A stretch of 29,398 bases of DNA. Origin: Chromera velia. Taxonomy: Eukaryota; Sar; Chromeraceae. Numbering within the stretch: the stretch's first letter is position 1; every line of letters starts with the position of its first letter. The notes under the pieces are model-generated. The model was not told the origin of the DNA and did not search any database. It saw only the letters and a list, made by a program, of their open reading frames with translations. The stretch spans positions 2,501-31,898 of the forward strand of contig JAHBMJ010001359.1 of the NCBI GenBank assembly GCA_018398765.1. The letters run 5' to 3'. This document shows positions 8,331 to 21,443 of the stretch, piece by piece. The position numbers were made by a program, and so were the translations under genes.

Positions 8331-10817
8331 ATGCCAAAGATTGCGGATAACTTTCTCACAACCACATCAAATGTGCGAACCTCCCCCAAGTGGAGCATGG
8401 GTGGAAGGTATTCCTCCAAGTACGACAACGCGAACCCAGGCCCTGGAACTTACAATGCAGGAATAGACGGACGGTTCCACAATACCGCAAAGTATGGGTG
8501 AGTTTGCGAATCTATCCTCTTCAGCCGCTCTCTCTGTTCCCGCTCTCCACTGGGTCCATCCATGCATCCATGGAGTGGGAGGCCTCGACCCCCACTCCAG
8601 CTTCCTCCTGCCTGAACCTGCTTCCTTTCACGGGCATGCACAACAGTTGGGACACCTAACTTCCACACTTCCAGTCGGCTCTACTTCAGCTGCATGAACA
8701 GCAAGACAAAGCCTTTTCTATGTGTACCTGCTAGGGGTCCACGCATGCGGCTGTTCTCAAATCAGGAAAACGGGCCACACTGCCGTCATCTCACCTCAAA
8801 CTCTCCCTGCATGTGTCCATCTTTCCTTTCTTCCTTTCCCCCAAATGGTCACGCACGAGCCTGCATTTCTGCTTCTGTATGCAGCTTCGGAACGTCCGAG
8901 AGGAAAGGAGGAAACGGACAGAACGTCCCAGGCCCCGGCACATACGATGCCCGCCTCGGGTCTGACGCACCTCACTTTTCCTGCACCCCCAGAAGAAACG
9001 GGCCCAACGCAAGAATGAATGTGCCAGGCCCAGGAACCTACCAGCCTGGCCTTTCTGGAAAGTCCGAACCGAAATGGGGGTCAGTTTTATGTTGAAGTGA
9101 ATGCATCTCTCCTCAAGCACATACACATGCAAGAAGGCATTGAATGTTTGGGGAAGGATAGGTCAGTCACATCATCAGCAACAGAACCCTTTGAAGCAGG
9201 GAAGGCCCCTTTCTCGTCATATACCCTAGTGGGACATGGTGTAGCCCTACGGAATCCCAGCTCAGCTTTCGCTTCCGTTTTGACTGCCCTGCTCCACCGA
9301 GGCGGATCCTTTTTTTGAAGCTTCGCTTCGACTCCCCTGACACTTTCTCTTTCGCTGTCACCGCCCTCTTTGCTCATGCATGCCTGGCTCTTCCCCTGTG
9401 CCTGCAGCTTTGGAACCGGCCTCAGAGCTGCCTACTCAGTCCCTGCCACCCCCGGCCCCGGCACCTACAACGGAGACAAGCAAAGCGGCTCTCCCAAGTG
9501 GGGCATGGGAACCGGACTTCGACAGCCCATCAACTCCACGAAGCACGTCCCAGGACCCGGCGCATACAATCTCCCCGGCCTTCTCACGGTCAGTCTGTCA
9601 CAAAAGGAACACAAATTTTGAAATAAACCTCCAGAGACCCCAGAGACCTTCATAACATAAGTGAGAGAAAAGATCCATTCTTTCTTCTTTTTCATAGCAC
9701 GACGTACCTAACGACCGACGTATGAATACTTACTTGCAGGAGGGACCCAAATACACAGTCTTGGGCAGAAGGGACTTCAAGACACTCAACAATGTTCCGG
9801 GCCCCGGACAGTACCAGGCATCCAAACACGTGGGCGCAGAGGGACCCTCTTACGGATTCGGACTCAAAACAGGAGGCGCCTTTGCAGGCAACCACAACCC
9901 CGGACCAGGCGCATACGCACCCGACGGAGCCGTCAGGGCCACTCGCACGGCGTCGCCCAATTGGGGTTTCGGGACTGGAGGGAGAGACGGTCTGAAGCCC
10001 ACGGGGGTACCGGGGCCCGGCAACTACAACCCTGATGACCCCAACCTGGTCTCTCCTAAGTGGGGGTACGTCAGTCAGTCAATAAGTCATTCCTGCCTGC
10101 ACGCACTTGTCGATGTTTCTTTTCTCGTTTTTCCTTCTGTCTTGTTGAACTGATCACTTTTCTTTTCTATTCTTTTCTTTTCTTTTCTTTTGCTCCTTTT
10201 TTTCCCCGTTCTTTCGTCAGTACCAACATCAGCGATGCATCGTTTGACAGAAATGAGCAGGTATATTTTCAAATTGGTTTGTTTGCTTTTCTGCTGCGAT
10301 GCACAACCACGTGGTGGGTGCAGATTCGGCACCGGAGGCAGAGGAGCACTCGGAAGCAGAAACGGCAACCCTGGACCAGGCAACTACACACCCGGATACG
10401 GACAGGCTCTCTACAGCGTGAGTTAGATAGTCTGAAACTTCATCGTGCATGGGTGAAGTAGGGAGGGAACAAGGAAGGGTTGAAAGAAGAGAGAAGCTGT
10501 TCAAAAGAGTTCGGAAGAGAAAGAAGACCGGCGCGGGAGGGAGAAGGGAACGGCAGGATGTGTGGTCACGAAAGAGGATGAAAAGATGGGAGCCCGATAG
10601 GAAGATTTGGTTGAGCTTTCACGAGAAAGAAGGGAGCAAGGAGTCACGTGAGTCAACTGCTTTGGCAATGGATTTCTTCGACGAAAGAAAGAAAGTGAGG
10701 GATAGATATGAGCAGAGAGACAGCTGCATGCATGGGAGGACAAATCAGTGTCGAGGGAGGTGTTGAAGGAAAGCTCTGAAGGCGGGAGGGGAAACGAAGA
10801 GGGAAGAAGTGATTCGT

Positions 10818-10859
<42 letters not shown>

Positions 10860-11324
10860 GAAGAAAGAAAGAGGGAAAGAGAGAACGGCAGCTTCTGTCA
10901 CTACGCGCAGTTGCTCCTTCCTTTTAAGAGCCCGTTTGCGTGAAAGAAGTGCCCCCACTCCCTTTCTGCGCCCCCCTTCTTTTTATCTTATCAAACCGTA
11001 CTGCTCCTTTCCCTCCCCTTTCGTCCCTCTCTGCAGCCGCCTGCGTTCTCCATGACTGCAAGGCGACCCTTGTCAGACCGTTCCTTCACTCCCGGACCAG
11101 GTGCCTACCAACCAGGAATGACGACCAAGGACTCCCCCCCCATCTGGGGTTTCTCAAGAGGTCTCCGCACAGGAAAGCACGACAACGCTGTGCCAGGTCC
11201 AGGCTCTTACGAGGCTCACGGATCCTTCCACGGCCCTAAGTACACAATGAGGGCGCGCACAGGAGGCAAGGCAGCAGGACCGAATGAGAACCTCGGAGGC
11301 ACATACACACAATTCGGGTACTGA
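8331..11324 (+). CDS. Sperm-tail PG-rich repeat (STPGR/SHIPPO) protein, six exons
   Basis: Exons: 8331-8497, 8885-9079, 9408-9588, 9740-10065, 10324-10417 and 11037-11324. They sum to 1251 nt, a 416-aa protein, with splice phases 2, 2, 0, 2, 0 all consistent. The protein is almost entirely repeats: eleven PGPG(T/A/Q/N/S)Y motifs plus a degenerate last one (NLGGTYTQFGY at the C-terminus). These alternate with (S/E)PKWGFGTG-like segments and SHIPPO-type GPKYTV or PPAFSM segments. STPGR proteins are known as microtubule-associated and microtubule-inner proteins of cilia and flagella, so a role in the axoneme or cortical microtubules is inferred. The start is the first ATG before the first repeat (MPKIADNF). 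No signal peptide or membrane segment is seen. A 40-bp exon-like stretch at 10221-10260 is left out because including it breaks the frame. Expression evidence is lacking. Confidence 0.9.
10816..10859. repeat. (GT)n(GA)n compound microsatellite
   Basis: A GT run is followed directly by a GA run. It lies inside intron 5 (10418-11036) of the STPGR gene, which is otherwise purine-rich. Confidence 0.95.
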
Positions 11325-12590
11325 GAAGAGAAGAGAAGAGAACGCAAAGAGATCTTTCTGCTCGAAAAGAACACTCTCTGTTGTCTGTCTGTGTAGGAAT
11401 TTGAGCAGTACAGGAGAGTCGGAACTTCAGACGAATTTTGCATGCGTGGAAGTGAGTGAGTGAGTGAGTTTGTTTGTGGGTGAATGAGTGGGTGTTCATG
11501 CAAATCAACAAGGACCAAGGGAGGGGGATGGAGGTCCAGGACCAAATCGAGGTCTGTCTGGTCGGTCAAGTAGGCAAAAAAACGAGCGAAGAGACGGAAA
11601 GGTGATCTATTGGTTCTCAAAAACAAAAAGCCTGCTCAGCTGATCGACCTTCTTGACCTTCATTCCTTCCCTCCTTGAAATGCTTCTCCAGCAAACGAAC
11701 CTTCACGCATTCTTACCTTATCTTGTAGTCTTCTTGTCCTGTCCTGTCTCCCTCCTTTGGTCCCTCTGAGGGTTTGTCTTTCTGTCTGTCTGTCTGTTTA
11801 CGTTGCTGCCTGTCAATGGAGGGGGGACAACAAGCCATCAAGAGATCGACATGCCAGGGGGAGCTCGCTCTTCTGGGGTGAACTCTTTCCTTCTGTCTCT
11901 GGACCTCTTCCTTCCTTTCTCTCTCAAATGCTCTTGCTGTCGAGACAACGAGAGGGCGCCTGCCTATCTGTCAAAAAAAGAAGGGGGAAAGAAGGGCGGT
12001 CCTCGATGGTTGCCCCTCCAGAATTCATGCCATTCACTCCTTCTTTCTTCTTTTTCCCTTTCGAACGGTAGAGAGCATCCAGAATGGGGAGGAGAGGAGA
12101 GAGAGACTTTAAAAGGGAAAACAAAAAAGGATGGGTAAGAAAAAGGTCATGGAGTCGGCGAAAACAATGATGGCAAGGAGTCGATGGAGACACGGGAGGG
12201 CCTAGCAGAAGCAATCAAGCGAAGGAGCAGAGCTGTGCAGAAGGAGAGACAGGTAGAAAGAGAAAACTCAAGATGAGAAGCCGTCAAAAATGTCAAATTT
12301 CCAACACCATACCTCCGCCTGTATGCTGCTCTTTGTACCAATGAACTTGCAATCAATCCAGCTGAACGACCAACGAACGGATCAAGGAAGCTGCGGCAGG
12401 GAGACGCGTTCTAATGACTCTTCCACCCATTACTCCGCTGAGCGTCGTCTTCCAGCGATGCCAGTATCTCACAGGTCTTGCTGGGTGCCTGCATTCAAAA
12501 TTGAAAGGAATCCTCCAAACCCAACAAAAAAAGACGGGCTGGGGAAGGGGGGGCGGGAGAGTATCAAAAGATGAAGAAAGTCGATTTGCC
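11325..12590. other. Gene-free 3' flank of the STPGR gene
   Basis: No coding homology is visible on either strand. A (GTGA)n/(GAGT)n run lies at about 11451-11469 and a (GTCT)n run near 11780-11797. Open frames here are of biased, low-complexity composition. The first few hundred bases are likely 3' UTR, but no polyadenylation signal could be assigned. Confidence 0.5.
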
Positions 12591-13345
12591 TGAAAACGCC
12601 CGCACCATATTTATTTAGCATGTGCAAAACTTGGTTGAAACGCGCAAACCCAGTTTCAGAATATTTTTCAAAGTATATAATTCCAGGAATACATAGGAAT
12701 TGTGGTCTTTCCAGCTAGCTTTCTAGGAATTAAATCACTATATATGAAGCCTTGCATGAAGCACGCTAGGTCACTAGTCTAGGTCTAGTACGCAGTCTAG
12801 CACACAGTGTTGAACATAATTTCAAATGCATAATAATTACCCATAATCCCCTTTTTATTCTAAATTGATTGCTGGATTGATTGACTAATTGATTGATTGA
12901 TTAATTATGATGGATTGATTGATTCACTAATTAATTAGTGTTAAATTAACCTTATATGGTGGAGCTTAATTTCCAGTTATTTTCAACTTCCGGTACGTGG
13001 AGCTTATTGTGTATAACATTTTCCTATATATTTTCATTCAAAAACTTTTAACACAAAAGTTCAAGTTGGTATTATTTTAACGGGGGAAACTTTTGAGACC
13101 TGACACACTTCGATCCGAGTGACAACGTGTCTGTTTGTACTGTGTAATTTTATAGAACTGTAGAAGATTGTTGTACTAACAGCACACGATAGCAACATTA
13201 TAAGTTTTAATGAATACACTAAATTGAATAAAATGACGGTTAGTTCATACAGTTTTTTATAATTGAATATTTTGAAGTAGCGCTAGAAGTAGCTTTTGAA
13301 TTTAGATTGAATGGACAGTCTGCGCGATAATAGCGGCGATATTGT
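12591..13345. other. AT-rich island
   Basis: Composition shifts abruptly from the GC-neutral, pyrimidine/purine-tract DNA on both sides to AT-rich sequence with many ATTAAT, TATATA and TTTTAA words. A (ATTG)n/(ATTA) run lies at about 12864-12940. There is no open frame of note and no terminal inverted repeats were found by eye. It may be a non-autonomous transposon, organelle-derived DNA or a matrix-attachment-like region. None of these can be decided here. Confidence 0.6.
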
Positions 13346-14102
13346 ACAAGAAACCTCATGCATTGTATCGCAACGTACGAGTTTCTTGAGGTGCCATGCA
13401 CGTGCCATGCACTCGTAAATTGTGCATTTTCAACGATCGCGACGGTGAATCCCTGTCACATGCATGCACACAAAATTAAAAACCCATGCATGCATGTATA
13501 TAGCGCCCGACGGTCTCTTGTACCTGCAGATAATTCAGACAACACGGATCCACATACTTCTGACAATGGAGACTTGAAGTGCAAAGCCGGTTGAAACGTC
13601 GTGGCTCCAAATTGACTTCTCTGACCTATCGATCGGAGCGGACCCTCCCGTTCCCCTCCTCACCCTCTCCACCTGAACTGCTCCCCCCCCTTTCTTAATG
13701 TCCGCACTCTCGAACTCACCAAGAAAGAGCCCTAAAAGAGCAACCAAATGTCGGCAGATATGTTTGCTGAAAATTTCACATCGCGTGCCTCCTAAGAGGA
13801 AGGATTCAAATTGTAGACCGAATTCTCACCCACGTGAATTCAGGACGATCCTCTAAGAAGTCGCTCACTCTGAAAAGGCGAGCGACTCTTGTCCTCTCTC
13901 TTGCTTGCACCCGATCCTGTCCTTTGTTCATCTCTTTCTCGTTGCGTGTTGGCGTATTTCTCTGCGCCGATTGGTGCAAATGTGTCCAGGAGAGGGAGGG
14001 AGCAAAAGCGGAAGCCAGCCAAAGCGGCTCCACCTCCCTCTCCGCCCTTCACTTTCTGCTTCAGTCGACCTCTTTCCCCACGATACAAACAAAAAAAAAC
14101 AC

Positions 14103-14135
<33 letters not shown>
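14103..14135. repeat. (GACA)n microsatellite
   Basis: About eight perfect GACA units lie in intergenic DNA. A nearby related run reads AGACAGACAGTCAGAC at about 14236-14251. Confidence 0.95.
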
Positions 14136-14136
<1 letters not shown>

Positions 14137-14332
14137 AGAGCAAACAGAGAGAAGGAGGACGAAAGAAGGGGACCGAAAGATCCCATCCATCGGAGTCAGA
14201 CAGAGCGCATGCCAAGATACACACGCAGACTTCATAGACAGACAGTCAGACGGTGATGCAGTCAGACGCGGGCCGGGGAGAAAATGCGAATTGATCAAAA
14301 CCCGTCAACCCCCAAAACAGACATACGCGCTC

Positions 14333-14359
14333 ACACACACACACACACACACACACACA
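14333..14359. repeat. (CA)n microsatellite
   Basis: An uninterrupted CA dinucleotide run in intergenic DNA, followed by an AGAGA-rich purine tract. Confidence 0.95.
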
Positions 14360-15494
14360 TGCGCGCACAGAGAGAAAGAGAGAGAGACAGAAAGAGTAAA
14401 GAAGAAATAAAGGGAGGAATGCACGCAGGAGAAAACGAAGAAAGAAAGCAAAAAGCGAAAAACGGAGAGAGAGGCAGAATTCCGATCGTTCTATCCATCT
14501 GCCGAGCTGTGTATGGACGAACAAATTCTTGTGCGTCTCCTCTTGTCTCCCTCTTCTTTCCTGCAACTTCCTTCTACGATGTATGAGACGTCTTTCCGTT
14601 GTTCTTTTCTCTGGTTTGTTTTCCAAATATGTCTGAAAATCTCCCTTGTTCTCCACGCAGCACTGTTGCTTCCTTCCCCTATTGTCTCCGAGTCACACAA
14701 ACAGCAGTAAAAAGAAAATCTGTCAGACACAGAGAGAACTTCTCACAAAAGGTCTTTGAAGACGCACCATCCTCTATCTCCTCCGCCCTCACGCGAGTGC
14801 CCCCGCTCCCCCCCTCACTGCAAGAAAGAAATCTAGTGCAACAGTACACTTTTCATTCTCTCCAGCTCTTCCCTGATGGATAACCAACAGGAAGGCAGAC
14901 AGAAAGAAGGCCTCGCAGCGACAGGAGAAGCCGTCCGTTCGCGGACGGACAGAGAGAGACTTCAAACGGAAACCAAATGAACAAACCAAAAGAATGGCTG
15001 GGGGCTTTCAGAAAGAAAAACGAGGAGACCCAGGCATCAAAGCAGACACCAGAGAGTGTTTGTGTTTACGTGTGTGCCTGCCTGTGTGGTAGAGACGCTC
15101 ACTGCATGGGAGGGGAAGGTGGACCTCAAAGAAAAGACGAGACCAGCCGGGCAGTACTCATAAGAAAATAAAAGGCTGGCTGCGTCTGAAATGCGGGCTG
15201 CTCCAGAGACGTCCTTTCGACTTCCTTGAAGCAGAGAGATGGAAGAGGGGGCCAAAAAAAAAGCGAGACTTTCATTGCTTGCTCTAATAGGAACGAACGA
15301 ACGAACGCATGGGTGGACATACACGCGAATGCGAGAAAGACGCCCTGCAGACGTACGCACGCAACACACATCCCTGTCTTCTTCATTCGATCGGTCCGCA
15401 CACCGGCCATCACTCCCAACAACAATAACAACAACCTGACCGACTGTCGCCATCGTGAGAACAACGATCCGAACACACACGGACACACTCATTA

Positions 15495-15521
15495 AGTCAG
15501 TCAGTCAGTCAGTCAGTCAGT
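15495..15521. repeat. (AGTC)n microsatellite
   Basis: Nearly seven AGTC units. The same tetranucleotide occurs at several splice donors and at the end of the SOUL coding region in this window. Confidence 0.95.
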
Positions 15522-17139
15522 AAGGGCCAGTTTTTCGATCTGACTAGGCTCAACTCATACTCCCGACTGGGGAGATCTGAAGGCAGACAGAGAGACAGCA
15601 CTTTGCTTTCCTTCATTCTGTCTACCTTCGACAAGCCCTCCCTCCTTCATCTTCACACAGGAAGAGGGGCAGGGGACAAACGGACTCATGCACACACACT
15701 CTCTTCACACAAACACACACACACACAAGCACACCCATATGTGCACACAAATTAAGAGATCACAGCTCGATCTCTTTTCTGAAAGGACACGTATGTCTGC
15801 GGATCGGGAGAGAAGTAGGAAAGACACTTCTCGTCTCTTCACTGCGCAGGTTGCTTTCTGAATTTCACTCACATCGGACAGGCATGCATGCATCAAGCAC
15901 GCAATGCAGAACACAGCATCAGCAAGCCATTTTCCTTCGTTCCATGAGTCCCTGTCCCTGCTGGTACTTTCGAGAGCAAGTGACTGACTCTCACACACGG
16001 ACTTGCATGATGGAATGAGGCACTCAACTTTCTTTGCCGACAGAAGGAAACCACACAGTCAAGCAGTGCGTGTGTACTGTGACTTGTAACCCCCCCTCAG
16101 TCGCTGTCTGTCTGTGTCTCTGTCTAACCATCGAACACACAAACTCGGGAAGTACCCGACAGGCATGCAAGCAGACTCCCTGCTCTCTCTGCCTTCTCTC
16201 TCTCTCTATTCGTACAAGTACAAAGCCCCACGGGCCATTCACGCGCACACGGAGAAAGGGCAGGTAAGACTTCACGAAAGGAAGCTAGCTGGTCAATTTA
16301 AGTTACACAGTGGGACAGGCAAGCAAGAATGAGAGGAAGAAAGGAAGGAAGAAGAAATGTTCCTTTAAGTTACAGGGACTACCTGAAATCATCGTTCCGT
16401 CCCTGAATCTTCTTTCTTCAACAATTTCTAAAGACAAACGAAACAAAAGGTAACCTTCTCTCTTTTCGCCCGTCTCCGCATGTGTTCAAAAAGTATTATT
16501 TCTTTCTGGACGTCTTTTGTCCTTCTTTAGGACCCAGAAAGGAAAAGGCACGGAAAACAAAACCATCATTATACCAAAAGAAAAGTACAGCTACAGGGAA
16601 AACGAGCCACTCTTGTTCTCCGTTTGACTTTCCAATTCTCGTAAACTCCACCAGATCTCATCTTGTGCCTCATGTGATTGGCTTCATTCGACTTCATGTC
16701 GTTGTCTTTTAGTTGTCTCCTCATGCCCTGCCACGCACGTTTTTAAACTTATAGGGTTGGTCGAAAGGGATGGGGAAGACGGGAGGAAAGCGAGAAGAAT
16801 GCAGTGCAATGATGAAACGAAGTGGAAACAAACCTGAAAAGGGAGATGGCACACAGGAAGGAGAGGAATGCCACCAGACAAAACGAACAGACGACTCATC
16901 TTCTCTCTTTTTCTCACATACTTCGGAGTGTCGAGACTCTCGCAAAGAAACCACAACCTCATTTGAGGGAAAGAGCTTTTCGAGGAAAGGAGAGCAACAG
17001 AAAGAAGCAAGGGGCACCAAGTAAATCAGGAAAGAGGTTAAGGGGGACACTTCATGAATCCTTCTTTCACGCCCGTTTCACCATCTGTCTCTCCTGTCCT
17101 GCCCTGGCTCCTTCCTCCCTTTCCTTTCTTCGAATTCAT

Positions 17140-17160
17140 CAGTCAGTCAGTCAGTCAGTC
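17140..17160. repeat. (CAGT)n microsatellite overlapping the SOUL stop codon
   Basis: Five CAGT units on the plus strand read (ACTG)n on the minus strand. The SOUL reading frame ends inside this run, with TGA at 17151-17153. An (ACTG)n run contains TGA in every frame. Confidence 0.9.
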
Positions 17161-20100
17161 TCGAATCCTGACCCTGCCCCCCACTCTCTCCAGCTCTGGG
17201 TCCACCCCCGCCTCCTTTCCTCGCTGTCTTCCTCCTCTCTCCTTTTTCCTTCCATTGCCTCCTTCTCGTCGGTTATCTCGCTAGAGGCCAAGACAGCATC
17301 GGCAATTTTAAAAATTCCGGTTTCTGTTTCTGATTCATCTTCTTGGCTGCTCTTATCTCTGTTCTCCTTTTGTTTCCCTCCCGAACGTCTCCAAAAAGAA
17401 AACCACCGACGACGGGGAGCTTGTTTCTCCTCTTCCTCCTCTCCTTGACTTTGGGGAGCGAGGGTTTTCCGGACCTCTATCCTGCCCCCCTGTTCTGAGA
17501 GGGTGTATCTGTACTCAGGTGCCTGCTGAATCTCTTCTTCTGACTCCCCTTCGTCCGATCCGTTCTCTCTGTCTCTGTCTCTGTCTGTACTCTCTTTCAA
17601 CATTCTCACATATTCGATAACTTCTTCCACTGCACTTGCAAGGCTGATTGCTTTGAAATCGAGATCTCCATCGATGACCTGAATCCTTTCTCGAATGTTG
17701 TCACGCTCTACGGGATCGTCTGTCCTTTTCAGCTCTTCCTGAAGCTCAGACAACTCCCGTTTCTTCCTCTCAACCCAGCAGTACAGTTCCCGAGCAACGC
17801 AGTACAGTTCTTCTGCTCTGTCATCCCACTGAAAGAAAGAAGGGGGCCCTCGTAGTGCTGCTTTTTTCATCCAGTTTCTCCACCTCTGATGTTTTTCTTC
17901 TTCTTCTTCTGCAGCAGCTGCTGCTGCAGCCCTCTCCCTATCCTTCACGTCCGACAGAGACAAAAAGAGGGGAGCCGTTCTGACCTCTAGTCTGACCTTC
18001 TTTCTCGGTAACTCCCTTGTTTCCTCCTCCTCATTCTCGACCTCCTCAGAATCGCCCATTCCCAATACCTCTTCTTCAAAGTTTGTGGTTGTTTTCTCAA
18101 TCTGCTCTTGTGCCTCCACGGCTTGCTGCTCTACTGTCTCCACCACAGACTCCAACGCACTAATAATGCCTGACAGGTCTGGCCCCTCCTCTGGCTTTCC
18201 CTTTCTATTCTCCTGCTGACTATTCTCAGATGTCTCAACGACTCTCTCTTCCTCTTCCAACAGACCCTCCTGAGGACCACCACCCTCCTTTTCCTTTTCC
18301 TCTTCCTCATCCTCCTCCTCCTCCATCCCCTCCCCCCATACACCCTGAACGTCTACATGGACCTTCACCGCCACCTCGTTCCGACGAAGCCAGGGCAAGG
18401 CGAGGGGACTGCTGTAGAACATCAGCCAGTGTCTCCCCGTCTCGACAGGGGTCCACACGCCCCCCCCCACTGCAGAAGCCTCCCCTGTCGCTGCAGCCGC
18501 GTTCAGCCTTCTACGGAGAGAGGACGTCTGCCGAGATACTTCGGGGGCTGTGGCGATGCCGCTGAACGTTCGCACTGCGAGCGTGCGGGAGGGGATCTGC
18601 AGGCAGGAAAAGAAATCAAGATAAGGCCATGGCAACAGGAAAGCTCCCCCCTTTCCATGGCAAGAGAGCTTCTCACGATCAATGAAAGAACTGAGCAACC
18701 CCTGTAGGTACTCAATGACGGTCCTCCAATGAGAAAGAAGACCGAGCTATCTTCTTGTGGGCCCAATTGATGGCGAACGGAAGAGCAGGGAGGGCAGAGG
18801 AAAGGATCGCAAAAGAAAAGAAAAGGAAAGGGGGCACGGACGCGATCAGTGGACAGGCAGCAAAAATTGGGCAACCAGACACGTCACGTCGGAGCCAAGA
18901 AACCGAACCCCCCTCCTGGCATCTTGAGATTCAGTCGGGTGAGGCGCGAACGCACACAAAAGACTAGACGGTCGAGGTGTATCGCCCCATGCCGCTACCT
19001 ATCCGAGTGAGAGGGCGGGGAAAATGCGTTTCCCTTCTCTTCAGACAGCAAATGTGGGATGCACATTCCACGTGTCTGACTTTACTCAAAAATACACACG
19101 ACCACCGTAAAATAGACGGGCTGACTGACTGACTGACCACTTCGACGACCATCTCGGGGTCTCTTGGAGCAGGCGCGTCGTCGACAGACATCTCAGAGGG
19201 CAGTGCCACCTCCATCGTCACCCAGTCACCTTCAACGCAGGCAGCAACGACAGGAAGAGACATCTCCATCTTTTTCCTTCTCTGATTCGATCCCTCGAAG
19301 TACCTCGAAAGCTTCCTGAACGCCTTGGCGGCTGCGGCCACAACGGACTCGTCCTTGGGCACTCGGACACGAGCCACCACCATCGGCTTGTATCTTCGGA
19401 GTTCCACCTGCCCCCCGATCTCTCTCAGAAGCCTGCAAGCAAGAACAGAGAGAAACGAGACAAGAAAGAAGGTGTGGAGAGTTCTGGGTGTTACTGTCTC
19501 TTCTTGCCTATTCTCAGAAAACAGCGGTTTGTGACAACGCCTCCGTCCGATTTTTCGCCTGCTGCCTGAGTGAGTGAGTGAACGACTCACTTGAAGGTCG
19601 GTGTTTTGAATCCCTCTGGAGTCCTCTTGAGGGCGTTCCGGGTTTCTCTGATCACCCTTGCGACGGGGGGGTGGAGGAGGAGGTCTACTATTTCCTCTGG
19701 GGGGGGCATCTTCCCCTCTCTGCTGATCTCCTCAATAGCGGAAATCAAACTGCGGAGAAGCTGCAAACAGACAGACAGACAGATAGGCAGTCAGTAGAGG
19801 GGAAAAAATGATGCTGGTGAGAATGCGAGGAAGAAACACCGTTCTGGTCCAAATCGGAGAAAGGCAAGAAGCAGAGACCCACTGACAAAGAGCCTCCACG
19901 CGAATCAGACAGCAGAAGGCGCAAAAGAAACCACCCGACCCGTCCCTCTCTTAATTCACACAGGGGGATAGCAGATGAATGACGTGCTTCCTCTACCTAA
20001 CCACGACGGGCATCCCAAACAAACGACGAAAAGACAAAAACAAACAGACCTTGACGATTTCTTCCGCAGCAACTGGCAGTATATCGTTTTCCAGCTGTCG

Positions 20101-21405
20101 GCGAAGCTCTCGCAGGTCCTTGTCGCTGGAGGGAAAGGAAAGGAGGACCACAAAGTAGCAGACAGACAGAAAGGAGAGAAGACACGCAACGGGGAGAGTG
20201 TTGACGAAGAAAGGTCATGGAGGGAGGAAAAAAAGAAGAGATGCAAAAGCCATCGCTGGCTGGCAGGCAGACAAAAATAGAAGACAGATTATCGATCAGG
20301 CAGGCAAGCTTGAAAGAAATCAAACAAAAGTGATGGATGAATGCAGCAAAAAGAACGACGCCTCCTTCCAAACCCCAGACCCGTGCTGACGCACGCAAGC
20401 CCAACAGCGAGAGAAAGAGAGGCATCCTGACAGACTGACTAACTGACTCAGGCCGAGCGTCCAAGAGAAGGTTCAGGAGCTCTTCCAGAATTTGGGGCGC
20501 TTCGTCGAGGAGTTCCTGCTTGCATGTGTGTGTGGACGTGCACACGCAGGTGGGACGGGAGCGTTTCGTGCGTCAATTAAGCAACGTGCAAAAGATTGGT
20601 GACTGTCTCGAGCTGTGGGTGTGTGGGTGGACGTGGAGAGGCGCTCGGAGATGACAGCGAGACGGCGTAAGAAAAGGTAGCCCGCTTGATCAGAAAAAAA
20701 AAGAAGATTTCTCAGTTGGACAGACAGAGGAAACAGACAAAGGGGCGTAACCCTTAGGTCAGGGTCCAGAGGGACGAGATGCTACACCACACGCTGGCAC
20801 ATAACGGTCTGGCAGTAGCATCAGCATGTTGAGGAGTTTTGCACTAACCCAAAAGAGCAGACGGGACATCCAGCCAACCTACCGACACAGCCACTTTTGC
20901 ATTGCATGCGCTGACCTCGGCAAGGAACCTTCTCTCGTCAAAAGAGGTTTCCAGCCGAAGAAGGCGCTCTAGTTTTTCCTGCACTCATCCATCCATCCAT
21001 CGATCGATCGATCTATGGGTGCATCCATCAATGCACGAAGCTGATGCGTTTATTCAAAAGCATTCCTCACGAATTGGATACACAGTGAGCACAATGAGAG
21101 AGTCTCTGCGCTCTCGTGCATGTCTGAGTGCCGAAAAGAAAAGATGAAAGCAGGGAGATCGAAGAAGATTGGTCCAACACTTTGACTGACATGCAAACCT
21201 CATGCAACAAAGCCAGGCTACCTAAATACACTGAAAAAGGACAGTGAAAAGAAGTGTACGGGCGGAGGAAAACGATATTTCATATTTTGGAGGCGCGTTC
21301 AAACACATAACAGCGCGAACGCACAGAAGGACGCCACACGCCAACCCCCTCCCGCGGCGCGACACCGTCAGTCAACTTCTTTCTTTCTTCCTGCCTTCAT
21401 TTTTT

Positions 21406-21443
<38 letters not shown>

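Larger units (their letters stand above)
13346..17139. other. Convergent intergenic DNA with many microsatellites
   Basis: No supported gene. The stretch contains simple repeats and purine- or pyrimidine-rich tracts, including a TGCATGCATG-rich segment at 13360-13500. Frames of 100-170 aa on both strands are Arg/Lys/Ser- or Cys/Val/Leu-biased repeat translations and lack any domain signature. It separates the ends of two converging genes (STPGR on +, SOUL on -). Confidence 0.55.

Noticed and set aside
13834-14410. Overlapping frames of 98-173 aa on both strands
   Set aside because: They span (GACA)n and (CA)n microsatellites and purine tracts, with biased composition and no family signature.
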